From Melioribacteraceae bacterium (lineage in GTDB: Bacteria > Bacteroidota > Ignavibacteria > Ignavibacteriales > Melioribacteraceae), in assembly GCA_021739765.1 (NCBI GenBank), contig JAIPBD010000011.1:1-64000 (forward strand): a stretch of DNA of 64,000 nt. The letters run 5' to 3'. Below are positions 1-9,199 of the stretch, one piece after another. A model generated the notes under the pieces. The model made no database searches. It saw nothing but the letters and a program-made list of their open reading frames with translations, and had not been told where the DNA came from. Position numbers and translations under genes: made by a program. How positions within the stretch are numbered: the first letter of the stretch is position 1; each line of letters begins with the position of its first letter.

Positions 1-1111
1 AATAAATTCCCGTACTTAGATTTGAAGCGTCAAACTCAACGGTGTGTATCCCACTTTCCATTTGTTGATTTGCTAATAATCCGACTTCTTCACCAAGCAT
101 ATTAAATACACTTAATCTCACTTGAGCCGCTTCCGGCAAGGTGAATTTAATATTTGTCGTTGGGTTAAACGGATTCGGATAGTTTTGAGCAAGTTCAAAT
201 TCAGCCGGTGTTGTAAACTCAACTTCAACTACTTTTGAATATTCGAACTTACCGTCAAAATCTATTTGTTTTAATCTGTATTGAATCATTCCCGCAACCG
301 GACTTGCATCCACAAACGAGTAAGATTTAGGAGAATTAACCGTTCCATAACCTTCAACAAATCCAATCTTCTCCCACAAGGAAGCTGAGCTTGTCGAAGC
401 GTCGATCACATTAGCTCGTTCAACTTCAAAACCATAATTATTCAATTCTGTCGCTGTTTCCCAATTAAGCGAAACCGATTGCCCATTAACAGAAGCTGTG
501 AAAGTTGAGAGTTCGACGGGGAGGGGAGTGAAAGAACCAAACTCACCTAGCTTCAAATTTCCGCTACTGGCATTATCAACTTCTGTCGTTGTATTTTGAG
601 TCCAATTGGAAATAACAAATGACGTACTAGGTTGTATTGCATCTATATTTCTTGTAAATGAAGTATTTGCACCCCAAGTAGTACCATCTCCAACTACGTC
701 GATTCTATTAGCCCATGCAGTTGCGTTATCGGCTGTTGAAATAATAACAAGATCGTCACCATTAAAATTACATACCGACCCAGAAGTTTGATCGGCTGCT
801 GCATATGCAGGGGCGGCAGCACTTGTATGGGAGAAGAGCAATATTCCTCCTGCTTCGAGAGAACCCGTCAAAGCTAATGTGGCAGTCGGACTTTGGCCAT
901 CAGGAGAATCCGCGGACGAATTATTAAAAGCGCATAGATAGAGTTGTGGACTGGTTAGATCAAGCGTAGCATCGCCAACATTGGTGATTTCAACCCATTT
1001 GTCAAAGCTGGCACCTTCATAATATTGTGTGAGAATCACAAATCCTTGTTGGGCGAAGGCATTGCTAGTTATAACAAGAATAGTAATTAGTAGAGCTATC
1101 TTCCTCATCAT
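1..1111 (-). CDS. Secreted lamin-tail-domain protein with type IX sorting domain (partial, 3' end off the left edge)
   Basis: The reading frame is open from the ATG pair at 1106-1111 to the window edge, giving 370 codons without a stop. It starts MMRKIALLITILVITSNAFAQ, a signal peptide ending in AFAQ. The following residues (FVILTQYYEGASFDKWVEITN) look like a lamin-tail domain, a beta-sandwich found in bacterial exported proteins. The C-terminal part has VELSTFTAS, then YPNPFNPTTNIKFTLP, and reaches DASNLSTGIY at base 1, so only about the last 20 residues of the sorting domain are missing. A GGAGG at 1113-1117 lies just upstream; spacing favours the second ATG (1106-1108). The protein is probably exported by the Por/type IX route to the surface or medium. 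Its substrate or ligand cannot be read from the sequence. Confidence 0.85.
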   Translation of the reverse strand, partial: MMRKIALLITILVITSNAFAQQGFVILTQYYEGASFDKWVEITNVGDATLDLTSPQLYLCAFNNSSADSPDGQSPTATLALTGSLEAGGILLFSHTSAAAPAYAAADQTSGSVCNFNGDDLVIISTADNATAWANRIDVVGDGTTWGANTSFTRNIDAIQPSTSFVISNWTQNTTTEVDNASSGNLKLGEFGSFTPLPVELSTFTASVNGQSVSLNWETATELNNYGFEVERANVIDASTSSASLWEKIGFVEGYGTVNSPKSYSFVDASPVAGMIQYRLKQIDFDGKFEYSKVVEVEFTTPAEFELAQNYPNPFNPTTNIKFTLPEAAQVRLSVFNMLGEEVGLLANQQMESGIHTVEFDASNLSTGIY

Positions 1112-1195
1112 TCCTCCAAATTAAATTAGTGTTTTTGTTCTGTTTTCAAGTCTAGGAAAAAAATAAAAACCGTTTGTTAAGTCGACATTATTTTT

Positions 1196-1234
1196 AAAAA
1201 TAATAGGATTCCACGAGAAAATCTCATGGAATCC
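1196..1234 (-). terminator. Rho-independent terminator of the 773-residue secreted protein gene
   Basis: An inverted repeat at 1206-1234 (arms 1206-1218 and 1222-1234, three-base loop) pairs over 13 positions on the minus strand. Its one non-Watson-Crick position is a G.U wobble on the minus strand but an A.C mismatch on the plus strand. On the minus strand it is followed by TATTATTTTT (1196-1205). It lies 17 bases past the stop of the gene at 1251, as expected for its terminator. Confidence 0.8.
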
Positions 1235-1250
1235 ACAATACCGCTGATAT

Positions 1251-3530
1251 TTATTTGATTAAAATCATTTTTTTCAATTCAGAGAATGAAGTCGTTTCCA
1301 GCCTGTAAAAATAAATTCCACTCGATAAATTATTTGCGTCGAAAGTAACCGTGTGAACACCGGGGGAAAGTTCAGAATTTACTAACTCGGCGACTTGCTC
1401 ACCCAAAATGTTAAAAATTCTAAGAGAAGTGGTGTGCAAATTATCAAACGCCGGCAATGAAAAACGAATTGTGGTTACCGGATTAAACGGATTCGGGTAA
1501 TTGTCAAATAACTCGTATTTCAATTCTGTATCAAGCTGAATTTCAACAACATTCGAATATTCGAATTTGCCGTCAAAATCTATTTGTTTTAAGCGGTACT
1601 GAAACGTTCTATTAACACCTTCGAAGTTTTCAAAACCCTCGGAAGTTTTAGTATCTATAAATGAGTAGGATTGAGGAGAATTGGTTGTCCCATGTCCTTC
1701 CACAAACCCAATCATCTCCCAATCGAATTCACTTTTATCGGCGGCTGAGCCTGTCGAAGCCCTTTCCACCTGAAAACCATAATTATCAATTTCAGTTGCC
1801 GTGTTCCAACTAAGCAAAACCGCATTCTCACTAACCGAAGCTGAGAAGGAGATTAGTTCTACAGGGACTTCCAGACTTCCACTGGTTTGTCCACTATTCA
1901 ATGCTCCGGGAGTCGCAGCTGAGGAAGTCCAGCCCGATCCGTCATCACCAACAACATTGTTTGGTGCTTGCAAACTATTGTCGTTAGCTTCATCTGAAGG
2001 GAGTACTGTCAAATAAAATCTTGAAATAGCTGCAACCGCAATTGATACCGTTCCCGGATCGTCATCAGCTAAATCTCCGGCTCCTCCCCATGCAACCGCA
2101 TCCAATATATTATCATCGGAATCGTAAAGGACTATGCCATCGGGCCCATTTTGCAAAGATGCGGGAATAGTTTCATCACTATTTGTTACTCCAACATCAC
2201 TTAAAACATAATATCCAAGAGAAGTGCCACCGTTGTCAGTTATGCCGTCATCAGGAATCGAGAAGGAACCAATGGTATGAGAAAATATATCAGTATCAGT
2301 TGTTTCTGCCCCGTTATAATGAATAATTTTATATCCGGTAATATCCAGTCCGGCAGGACCCACTAATTCAATAAACTGTGCATCATCAGTTCCCTCATCA
2401 TCAGCCCTTACTTCATTGATGAATAATCTTGGATGATCTGTCGTTTCCGATGCTGTTTGGATTGTACCATCAGTTTTATAATCTATATTAACATCAGAGT
2501 TTGTATAAGAATAAATTTTGAAAAAATACTCTGTCAGTTGAGATAATCCTGTCCAACTATATGAGCCAATTCCGTGTGAAATATTGATTGCACCGGAACC
2601 ATCACTAAGGTCGGTATCGTCACTTTCGACTGTTCCATCAGATGGATCAGATATCGCAACCAAACTTGTTGTACTAACTTTAATTAAATATCCAACAGGT
2701 GAGGGAGAACCAATTGCGTCAGTCCATGACAAATCAATTTGTGAAGTGCCAATTTTAGATGCTGAAAATAAAGTTGGATGATTAGCAGGTTCTGCAGTAG
2801 CTAGTGTTGCATTAACTATAATATCATCAAGTGCAATTTCGTCAATGGAGCCAGAGCCGGTTCCTTCATCAATTGTCCACTTTAAATAAAAATCTGACCC
2901 GCTTGCTAAAGAAATTGAACTGATTTCTGTATTTCGATCATTTGAAGTCCAGCTTGGGAGACCATCTGCTACTTCGGTCGATGTAAAATCGAGGGCGCCA
3001 ATACTTGTATAAATTGAATTATCTGATGAATAGGAAAAATTGAAAGTAACGCTTTTATCTTGGTCGTTAAGTATCCATATTTTATAATCAAGATTTATTG
3101 CCGAAATTTTGTTGCCTGAATTATTAGTAATTTTTAGAATGATATCACCTGAAGTAAAATCAGTACCAGTTGGCTGCACTCCTATAGCATAATTACTCGC
3201 TCCCACCAGAAAAGCATAAATGCCACCGGTAGTTACTCCATCTCCATCAGTACCCCTTGCAAAATCACCTGTGTTGTACGTTCCTCCAAACGCCATTGTG
3301 CCATCACTTGCCCCCGTCACAATCAGACCATCTGAATCAATTTGACCTGAAGCGGGAGAAGGTGCAAATCCGGAAGCATCAAATATCCCATTATTTACAC
3401 CGGAAACGGTGTTATCGAAATCAATTGTAAAATCAGTAGAACCGCTTGTTATGGAGAGCTGTCCGTATGAATTTAGTCCATACCCAAAAAAGACAATTAG
3501 TATTAATTTAAGTGTAGTATTCCTCATCAT
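1251..3530 (-). CDS. Secreted multidomain protein: fibronectin III-like, lamin-tail and type IX sorting domains
   Basis: The protein has about 759 residues when started at the MMRN pair (3525-3530), which is followed by a signal peptide (NTTLKLILIVFFGYGLNSYG). The frame stays open to an ATG at 3572, but that would put 14 charged residues before the signal peptide, so I reject it. Domains in order are an N-terminal beta-rich region with Asp/Gly-rich turns, a fibronectin III-like segment (QIDLSWTDAIGSPSPVGYLI), a lamin-tail domain (LFINEVRADDEGTDDAQFIE), a spacer, and the sorting domain (NYPNPFNPVTTIRFSLP ... GIYFYRLE ... KKMILIK). It is probably a surface or secreted protein of unknown function. 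It lies in tandem with the partial gene to its left, whose C-terminal half is clearly related. A hairpin terminator follows it. Confidence 0.9.
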   Translation of the reverse strand: MMRNTTLKLILIVFFGYGLNSYGQLSITSGSTDFTIDFDNTVSGVNNGIFDASGFAPSPASGQIDSDGLIVTGASDGTMAFGGTYNTGDFARGTDGDGVTTGGIYAFLVGASNYAIGVQPTGTDFTSGDIILKITNNSGNKISAINLDYKIWILNDQDKSVTFNFSYSSDNSIYTSIGALDFTSTEVADGLPSWTSNDRNTEISSISLASGSDFYLKWTIDEGTGSGSIDEIALDDIIVNATLATAEPANHPTLFSASKIGTSQIDLSWTDAIGSPSPVGYLIKVSTTSLVAISDPSDGTVESDDTDLSDGSGAINISHGIGSYSWTGLSQLTEYFFKIYSYTNSDVNIDYKTDGTIQTASETTDHPRLFINEVRADDEGTDDAQFIELVGPAGLDITGYKIIHYNGAETTDTDIFSHTIGSFSIPDDGITDNGGTSLGYYVLSDVGVTNSDETIPASLQNGPDGIVLYDSDDNILDAVAWGGAGDLADDDPGTVSIAVAAISRFYLTVLPSDEANDNSLQAPNNVVGDDGSGWTSSAATPGALNSGQTSGSLEVPVELISFSASVSENAVLLSWNTATEIDNYGFQVERASTGSAADKSEFDWEMIGFVEGHGTTNSPQSYSFIDTKTSEGFENFEGVNRTFQYRLKQIDFDGKFEYSNVVEIQLDTELKYELFDNYPNPFNPVTTIRFSLPAFDNLHTTSLRIFNILGEQVAELVNSELSPGVHTVTFDANNLSSGIYFYRLETTSFSELKKMILIK

Positions 3531-3680
3531 TCTCTCACTTTTTCTTATTAAATTAGTAAAGAATCCTATCAATTGAAAATATTTAGTGCTTTTCTTGTGT
3601 TAAGAAATCGTAATATTTTGTCAAAGTATTTATTCTTGTGAATTCTTGAAATATGTCGTATTTTTAGTGTTCTTAATTAT

Positions 3681-3702
3681 CGCCCCTTAGAGGGCGTTTT
3701 TT
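3681..3702 (+). promoter_or_regulatory. Terminator-like hairpin and U-run directly before rimP (possible attenuator)
   Basis: CGCCC (3681-3685) pairs with GGGCG (3692-3696) across a six-base loop and is followed at once by six T (3697-3702). The rimP ATG is at 3709, only six bases later, so no separate Shine-Dalgarno site fits between hairpin and start. Position and form suggest a terminator or attenuator controlling the rimP-nusA-infB operon. It could instead end a short upstream transcript. Attenuator leaders upstream of rimP are known in Bacilli; any link to this one is inference. Confidence 0.6.
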
Positions 3703-3708
3703 ATTTGT

Positions 3709-4161
3709 ATGGATTCGATTAAAAAAAATATTGCCCAAAAATTTGACGACATTGTTCGGGCGCATGATCATTTCCTAATTGAATTGATTGTTCGTGGTGA
3801 CAAAAACTTACCGATTATTGAAGTTTTTGTAGATAATGTGGATGGAGTTACCACAACCGGATGCGCGGCTATCAGTCGTGAATTGGATGAGTATCTTCTT
3901 TCAACAAAGTTTGTAAATGAAAAATACCGTCTTGATGTTTCTTCACCCGGTGTAGAAAGACCACTGAAATTTCTTGAGCAATACAAAAAGCATATTAATC
4001 GTAAATTTGAAGTGAAATACATAATTGATGAAAATAAAGCTCTTTTAGAAGGCAAACTTATTCGGATTGAGAACGATAAATTGTTTTTCCTTACTAACGA
4101 GGGTGAAATACATGTGCGATTTGAAGATATAACTTCAGCCATGGTTCAAATTAGTTTTTGA
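3709..4161 (+). CDS. rimP: Ribosome maturation factor RimP
   Basis: A 150-residue protein, the usual family length, needed for maturation of the 30S subunit. The family signature DVSSPGVERPL is at about residues 76-86, preceded by the N-terminal alpha/beta domain (VFVDNVDGVTTTGCAAISREL). The C-terminal part (GKLIRIENDKLFFL) is the Sm-like barrel. It is first in the rimP-nusA-infB-rbfA-truB-ribF-rpsO-pnp cluster, 15 bases before nusA. The start ATG sits just after a hairpin and U-run with no clear Shine-Dalgarno site. Confidence 0.95.
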   Translation: MDSIKKNIAQKFDDIVRAHDHFLIELIVRGDKNLPIIEVFVDNVDGVTTTGCAAISRELDEYLLSTKFVNEKYRLDVSSPGVERPLKFLEQYKKHINRKFEVKYIIDENKALLEGKLIRIENDKLFFLTNEGEIHVRFEDITSAMVQISF

Positions 4162-4176
4162 TAACGGAGGAGATAA

Positions 4177-5424
4177 ATGAACAGTGCTATAGTTGAATCG
4201 TTTACCCAAATGGTTCGAGAAAAAAATCTTGACAAGGATGTACTGGGCGGAATTATTGAAGAAATTTTCGGCTTACTTGTTAAAAAGAAATATGGCCAGG
4301 ATGCGAAATACGATGTTGTTGTTAATATGGATAAAGGTGATATTGAAATATTCCTTGAACGAGTTATAGTAGATGTTGTTGAAAATCCAGAGTTCGAAAT
4401 CAGTATTGATGAAGTAAACGAAAAAGGGAACGACGAAGAACTCGAAGTTGGCGAAGATTATGTTGAAAAATTAGAATTGATTGATTTTGGCAGAAGGTTA
4501 ATAAACCTTGCGCGACAATCGCTTAATCAGAAAATACGCGATATTGAAAAAGAGATAGTTTATAATGAATATTCTGAAATGGTCGGCGAAATTGTTGTCG
4601 GAGATATTTATCAGGTCAGAAGAAACGATTTACTTGTAAATCATAACAAAAATGAACTGCTGCTTCCTCGAAGTGAACAAATCCCACGAGAAAGATACCG
4701 TAAAGGTGATACCGTAAGAGCGGTTATTAAAGAAGTGAGAAAAACCAATAACGGACCGGTTATAATTATTTCGAGAGGTGATAACGAATTCTTGAGAAGG
4801 TTGTTTGAAATCGAAATCCCGGAAATTTATGATGGCGTGATTGATATTAAAGCAATAGCTCGAGAGCCGGGCGAAAGAGCAAAAGTCGCAGTAGAATCTC
4901 AAGATCAGAGAATTGATGCTGTCGGTGCTTGCGTTGGAATGAAAGGTGTTAGAATTCACGCGATAGTACGCGAACTTAACAATGAAAATATTGATGTAGT
5001 TAATTTTAGTGATGACTCAATCACGATGATTCAACGGGCACTTTCACCGGCTAAATTGAAACAAATCGAGTTAGATGAAGAGGAAAAAGTTTGTACTGTT
5101 TATGCCGATAGCGACCAAGTTTCTTTAATAGTTGGAAGGAACGGTGTTAATATTAGGCTTGCAATGAAGTTAACAGGTTATCATATTGATGTAATCAGAG
5201 AAGAAAAACCTTTTGAAGAATATGAAGATGATATCGAATTAGTTGATCTTAAAGAAGAATTAACAGCGGAAATTGTTGAAATATTGATAAACAACAGAAT
5301 TGATACTGCCGTTGAAGTGCTTCAAGAAGGTGCTGAAAAGATTGCCGAGTTTGAAGGAATTGACTTAGCAAAAGCTGAAGAGATTATTGAGATTATAAAA
5401 AACCAATTTGAAGAAGAGGAATAA
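4177..5424 (+). CDS. nusA: Transcription termination/antitermination protein NusA
   Basis: NusA binds RNA polymerase and nascent RNA and controls pausing, termination and antitermination. The 415-residue product has the N-terminal polymerase-binding domain (to about residue 130), an S1 domain (about 135-200, [15 protein letters not shown]...[13 protein letters not shown]) and two KH domains (around [12 protein letters not shown] and [16 protein letters not shown]). A short acidic helical tail (about 360-415) ends in EEEE. The start has a good site, GGAGG, eight bases before the ATG. Other NusA proteins autoregulate their operon, which fits the hairpin before rimP; this is inference. Confidence 0.96.
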   Translation: MNSAIVESFTQMVREKNLDKDVLGGIIEEIFGLLVKKKYGQDAKYDVVVNMDKGDIEIFLERVIVDVVENPEFEISIDEVNEKGNDEELEVGEDYVEKLELIDFGRRLINLARQSLNQKIRDIEKEIVYNEYSEMVGEIVVGDIYQVRRNDLLVNHNKNELLLPRSEQIPRERYRKGDTVRAVIKEVRKTNNGPVIIISRGDNEFLRRLFEIEIPEIYDGVIDIKAIAREPGERAKVAVESQDQRIDAVGACVGMKGVRIHAIVRELNNENIDVVNFSDDSITMIQRALSPAKLKQIELDEEEKVCTVYADSDQVSLIVGRNGVNIRLAMKLTGYHIDVIREEKPFEEYEDDIELVDLKEELTAEIVEILINNRIDTAVEVLQEGAEKIAEFEGIDLAKAEEIIEIIKNQFEEEE

Positions 5425-5441
5425 TACCCGGGTATTTTTTT
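5423..5441 (+). promoter_or_regulatory. Perfect palindrome plus T7 run abutting the infB start codon
   Basis: AATACCCGGGTATT (5423-5436) is a perfect 14-base palindrome. Its last T bases are part of a run of seven T (5435-5441) that touches the infB ATG at 5442. As RNA it could form a five-pair stem with a CCGG loop followed by the U-run, a weak terminator-like form. It overlaps the nusA stop codon. No Shine-Dalgarno site is present, so the U-run may itself help ribosome binding. Confidence 0.5.
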
Positions 5442-8141
5442 ATGGCTGAACAGACTAAACCAAAAAAACTGAGAATTTATAAGTTTGCTGCGGAATATAA
5501 TTTATCAACAGAGATGTTAATTGAATATCTGCAGGCGAAAGGACATACCGTAAAGGGTCACATGTCTTTGTTAACTGATGAAATGATCGCAGATATCTCC
5601 GAGCACTACAAAAAAGATATTGAAAGTGCCGAAAAACATTATCGTAAAATATCCGAGTTTCACAAACTTCATTCAGATGGAGAAGAGCCGGAAGCCGAAA
5701 GACCCGCGATTGAAGAAAATGAACCGGCAGCGGAAGAAACTAAACATGAAGAAGTTGTTGCCCCTGAAACTGAAGAAGTTGAAGTATTAGAAGAAAGTTC
5801 TGAAGAACAACCCGATTCTCAGGAAACGCAACCTGAAGAACAAGCTGTTTCAGAATCTGAACCCGAAAAAGAAGAAACTGAATCTGAAAAAGAAGTTGTC
5901 GCCGAAGAACCGGAGGAAATTGAAATCGTTGATGAATCAGAAGAGAAAGCAGACTCATCAAGCTTTATAACAGATTCAGAAAAAGAAATTCATGGCAGAA
6001 AACGTGGTTTAACCGTAGTCGGTAAAATTGATCTCGAAAAGGATAAACCCAAAAAAGCCGTAAAACCGAAACAAGAAGAGACTCCAAAAACCGAAAAAGG
6101 CAAAGTCGATTTAGACAAACCGAATGAAGCCGCTTCGAAAAAGAAAAAACTAAAAGCCAAAAAGAGACCGAAAACGGATGAGGTTGATGATACTCCGGCA
6201 GCTAAAAAGAAGAAAAAAGTTAGAAAGTTTGAAGTTGATAAGCGGGAAGTTGAAGCCGCTATTAAAAGGACTATGCTGAGTATTGATGAATCCAACGCAG
6301 GCGATAGAGCCGCGAACCGAAAAAAGAAACGAAAAGAGAAGCAAGAAATTCAAGAGAAAATTCAAGAGGAAAGAGAATTAACCCAAAGTACCTTAATCAA
6401 GGTAACCGAATTTATTGCGGTTAGTGAGCTGGCAAACTTGATGGATGTAAATGTATCCGAAGTAATTGCAAAATGTATCGAACTCGGATTGATGGTTTCT
6501 ATCAATCAAAGATTAGATCAAGAAACAATCGGATTGATTGCTGAAGATTTTGGTTTTGAAATCGAATTCCAAAAAGAATATACAGCGGACGCGCTCGAAG
6601 ATCATGATGATCCGGAGGAAACTCTAAAGGAAAGAGCGCCGGTAGTTACTATCATGGGGCATGTTGATCACGGTAAAACTTCACTGCTGGATTTTGTCCG
6701 TCACACTAATGTAGTTAGCGGTGAATCAGGAGGAATTACTCAACATATCGGAGCGTATAAAGTTTCAAGCCCGGATGGTAAACATATCGCCTTCTTGGAT
6801 ACACCTGGTCACGAAGCTTTTACAGCTATGCGTGCTCGCGGTGCCAGAGTTACCGATATAGTTGTGTTAATAGTTGCGGCAGATGATGCGGTTATGCCTC
6901 AAACCGTTGAAGCGATCAACCATGCGAAAGCTGCCGGAGTTCCTATTGTGGTTGCTATAAATAAAATTGACAAACCCGCCGCGAATCCCGAAAGAATCAG
7001 GCAGCAATTAGCCGATCGGGATATTTTAGTTGAAGACTGGGGTGGTAAATATCAAGCCGCCGAAATCTCGGCTAAAACCGGATTAAATGTCGATTCGTTA
7101 TTGGAGAAAATTGTTCTCGAAGCCGAAGTTTTGGAGCTAAAAGCAAATCCGAATAGAAAAGCACGGGGAACCGTTGTTGAAGCTCAACTTGATAAAGGCC
7201 GCGGAATAACTGCTACAGTTCTTGTTCAGAAAGGTACACTTAAAGTTGGTGACCCTTTTGTAGCCGGAAATACTTACGGCAGAGTAAGAGCAATGTTTGA
7301 TGAAAGAAATCTTAAGGTGGAGGAAGTAGGGCCATCAACGCCTGTCTTGGTGCTTGGTTTCGAAAGCGCTCCTCAAGCCGGCGATACTTTTGTGATAGTC
7401 GGTTCAGAACGTGAAGCTCGAGAAGTCGGACTAAAACGTCAACAACTAAAACGTGAACATGACAACAAACAAGTTAAACATCTTACACTGGATGAAATTG
7501 CCGATCAAATCAGCCAAGGCGGATATCAAGAATTACCGATTGTAGTTAAAGGTGACGTGGATGGATCGGTTGAAGCTTTATCCGATTCATTAATGAAATT
7601 ATCAAATAACGAAGTTGCTGTTCGAGTTATTCATAAAGGAGTTGGTGCTATATCGGAAGGTGATGTTTTGTTAGCCGCAGCATCAAGAGCTATTATTGTT
7701 GGTTTCCACGTACGTCCGCATACTAACGCGAGAAAAATTGCTGAAACCGAAAAGGTAGATATCAGACTTTACAGTGTTATTTATGACGCGATAAACGAAG
7801 TAAAATCTGCCCTTGAAGGTATGCTTTCACCGGTAGTTTCTGAAGAAATGGTAGCAACAATTGAAGTTCGAGAGACATTTAAAGTTCCTAAAGTTGGAAC
7901 AATCGCGGGATGTTATGTGCTCGAAGGTAAAATAAAACGTTCGGATAGAATTAGATTAATTCGTGAAGGAATTGTGATTTACGAAGGTGAACTCGCAACT
8001 CTTAAACGATTCAAAGATGATGTAAAAGAAGTTGACGCCGGTTATGAATGCGGACTTAATATCCACAATTTTAATGATATTAAAGTAAGTGATATTATTG
8101 AGGCGTATAAACTTGTAGAGACTAAGAAGAAGTTAGTTTAA
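5442..8141 (+). CDS. infB: Translation initiation factor IF-2
   Basis: A GTPase that brings initiator tRNA to the 30S subunit. The 899-residue product opens with an IF2_N domain ([21 protein letters not shown]). A long low-complexity linker follows: residues about 75-180 are very rich in Glu, and about 195-320 very rich in Lys. A second IF2_N module ([20 protein letters not shown]) comes next. The G domain has GHVDHGKT (about 406-413), DTPGHEAF and NKID, followed by the beta-barrel domains and C-terminal IF-2 domains. The stop overlaps the rbfA start (TAATG). Confidence 0.97.
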   Translation: MAEQTKPKKLRIYKFAAEYNLSTEMLIEYLQAKGHTVKGHMSLLTDEMIADISEHYKKDIESAEKHYRKISEFHKLHSDGEEPEAERPAIEENEPAAEETKHEEVVAPETEEVEVLEESSEEQPDSQETQPEEQAVSESEPEKEETESEKEVVAEEPEEIEIVDESEEKADSSSFITDSEKEIHGRKRGLTVVGKIDLEKDKPKKAVKPKQEETPKTEKGKVDLDKPNEAASKKKKLKAKKRPKTDEVDDTPAAKKKKKVRKFEVDKREVEAAIKRTMLSIDESNAGDRAANRKKKRKEKQEIQEKIQEERELTQSTLIKVTEFIAVSELANLMDVNVSEVIAKCIELGLMVSINQRLDQETIGLIAEDFGFEIEFQKEYTADALEDHDDPEETLKERAPVVTIMGHVDHGKTSLLDFVRHTNVVSGESGGITQHIGAYKVSSPDGKHIAFLDTPGHEAFTAMRARGARVTDIVVLIVAADDAVMPQTVEAINHAKAAGVPIVVAINKIDKPAANPERIRQQLADRDILVEDWGGKYQAAEISAKTGLNVDSLLEKIVLEAEVLELKANPNRKARGTVVEAQLDKGRGITATVLVQKGTLKVGDPFVAGNTYGRVRAMFDERNLKVEEVGPSTPVLVLGFESAPQAGDTFVIVGSEREAREVGLKRQQLKREHDNKQVKHLTLDEIADQISQGGYQELPIVVKGDVDGSVEALSDSLMKLSNNEVAVRVIHKGVGAISEGDVLLAAASRAIIVGFHVRPHTNARKIAETEKVDIRLYSVIYDAINEVKSALEGMLSPVVSEEMVATIEVRETFKVPKVGTIAGCYVLEGKIKRSDRIRLIREGIVIYEGELATLKRFKDDVKEVDAGYECGLNIHNFNDIKVSDIIEAYKLVETKKKLV

Positions 8142-8503
8142 TGGCTAATGTAAGATTGGAAAAAATCGCGAGTCGTGTGAAAGAGGAACTGAGTTTAGTT
8201 TTTCTTCATAAAATTCAAGATCCGCAACTTGGTTTGGTAACTATTACTAAAGTTAAAGTTAGCCCCGATCTTGCTCAGGCAAATGTTTACATATCGGTTT
8301 ATGACAGAGAAAATCGAGAATTAATTTTAGAAAAAGTAAATTCGATTAAAACTTTAATTCGAACCGAACTTGCTCATAAATTAAAAAATATGAGAAAAAT
8401 ACCGGATTTGAATTTTTTGATTGACGATACTCTGGATTACGTGGAGAAAATGGAGAATTTGTTTAAACAAATTCATGAGAATGATAACGGTAAAAAAGAC
8501 TGA
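8141..8503 (+). CDS. rbfA: 30S ribosome-binding factor RbfA
   Basis: A 120-residue KH-fold protein that binds the 5' end of 16S rRNA during 30S maturation and cold adaptation. The family pattern is clear: RLEKIASRVKEELSLVFLHKIQDPQLGLVTITKVKVSPDL, with the KIRH-like C-terminal helix IPDLNFLIDDTLDYVEKMENL. It overlaps the infB stop by one base, so translation is probably coupled. Its end overlaps the start of truB. Confidence 0.95.
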   Translation: MANVRLEKIASRVKEELSLVFLHKIQDPQLGLVTITKVKVSPDLAQANVYISVYDRENRELILEKVNSIKTLIRTELAHKLKNMRKIPDLNFLIDDTLDYVEKMENLFKQIHENDNGKKD

Positions 8504-9194
8504 CTTTAGTGATATAGATTTTGCCGCGGGGCAAGTTATTTTAATTGATAAGAGTATTGGTGACACATCTTTCGATGTGGTTTATAAAGTTCGAAAAGCG
8601 GTTGGTGTGAAAAAAGTTGGCCACGCCGGCACTCTCGATCCCAGAGCTACAGGTTTATTGATAGTTTGTACCGGAAAAAAAACCAAAGAAATTTTTCGTT
8701 TTCAAGATTTATCCAAAACTTACTTCGGCAAAATTACTCTCGGTAAATCAACATTTTCTTATGATGCGGAGTCGGATTTTTCATCCGAACGCGGAATTGT
8801 GAATGTTACACCGGAGAAAGTTTTAGCAGCTCGCGATATGTTTTTAGGTGATATCGAACAAATTCCGCCAATGTATTCCGCTCTAAAACATAAAGGAAAA
8901 GCACTTTACAAATATGCTCGGAAAGGCGAAGAAGTAATAAGGGAACCAAGAAAGGTTACTATATATTCATTTGATATTTTGGATATAAATCTGCCCGAAG
9001 TCTCTTTTAGAATAGAATGCTCAAAAGGAACTTATATTCGATCGATCGCGAACGATCTGGGCGAAAAACTTGAATGCGGTGGATATTTGAGCGAATTAAG
9101 AAGAGAAAAAATTGGTGATTATTCAGTGGATGAAGCTTTTAATATCCATGATTTTGTGGATTTAACAGCCAAAAAGTCTGTTAACGTTCAGTAA
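8481..9194 (+). CDS. truB: tRNA pseudouridine(55) synthase TruB
   Basis: Makes pseudouridine 55 in the T loop of tRNAs. The catalytic motif GHAGTLDPRATGLL contains the nucleophile Asp; further family motifs are YDAESDF, QIPPMYSALKHKGKALYKYAR and CSKGTYIRSIANDLG. The frame stays open upstream within rbfA, but the family begins at about the first lysine-rich residues, so I take the ATG at 8481 (MITVKKTDF, 237 residues); the ATG at 8475 is also possible. The gene overlaps the end of rbfA by 23 bases. The ribF start is five bases past the stop. Confidence 0.94.
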   Translation: MITVKKTDFSDIDFAAGQVILIDKSIGDTSFDVVYKVRKAVGVKKVGHAGTLDPRATGLLIVCTGKKTKEIFRFQDLSKTYFGKITLGKSTFSYDAESDFSSERGIVNVTPEKVLAARDMFLGDIEQIPPMYSALKHKGKALYKYARKGEEVIREPRKVTIYSFDILDINLPEVSFRIECSKGTYIRSIANDLGEKLECGGYLSELRREKIGDYSVDEAFNIHDFVDLTAKKSVNVQ

Positions 9195-9199
9195 GCTAA

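Noticed and set aside
606-791. Small plus-strand ORF in the left edge region
   Set aside because: It is antisense to the open secreted-protein frame that covers 1-1111.
5740-6365. Several open frames on the minus strand inside infB
   Set aside because: They are mirror frames of the Glu/Lys-rich linker of IF-2, rich in Leu/Phe/Ser with no family features.
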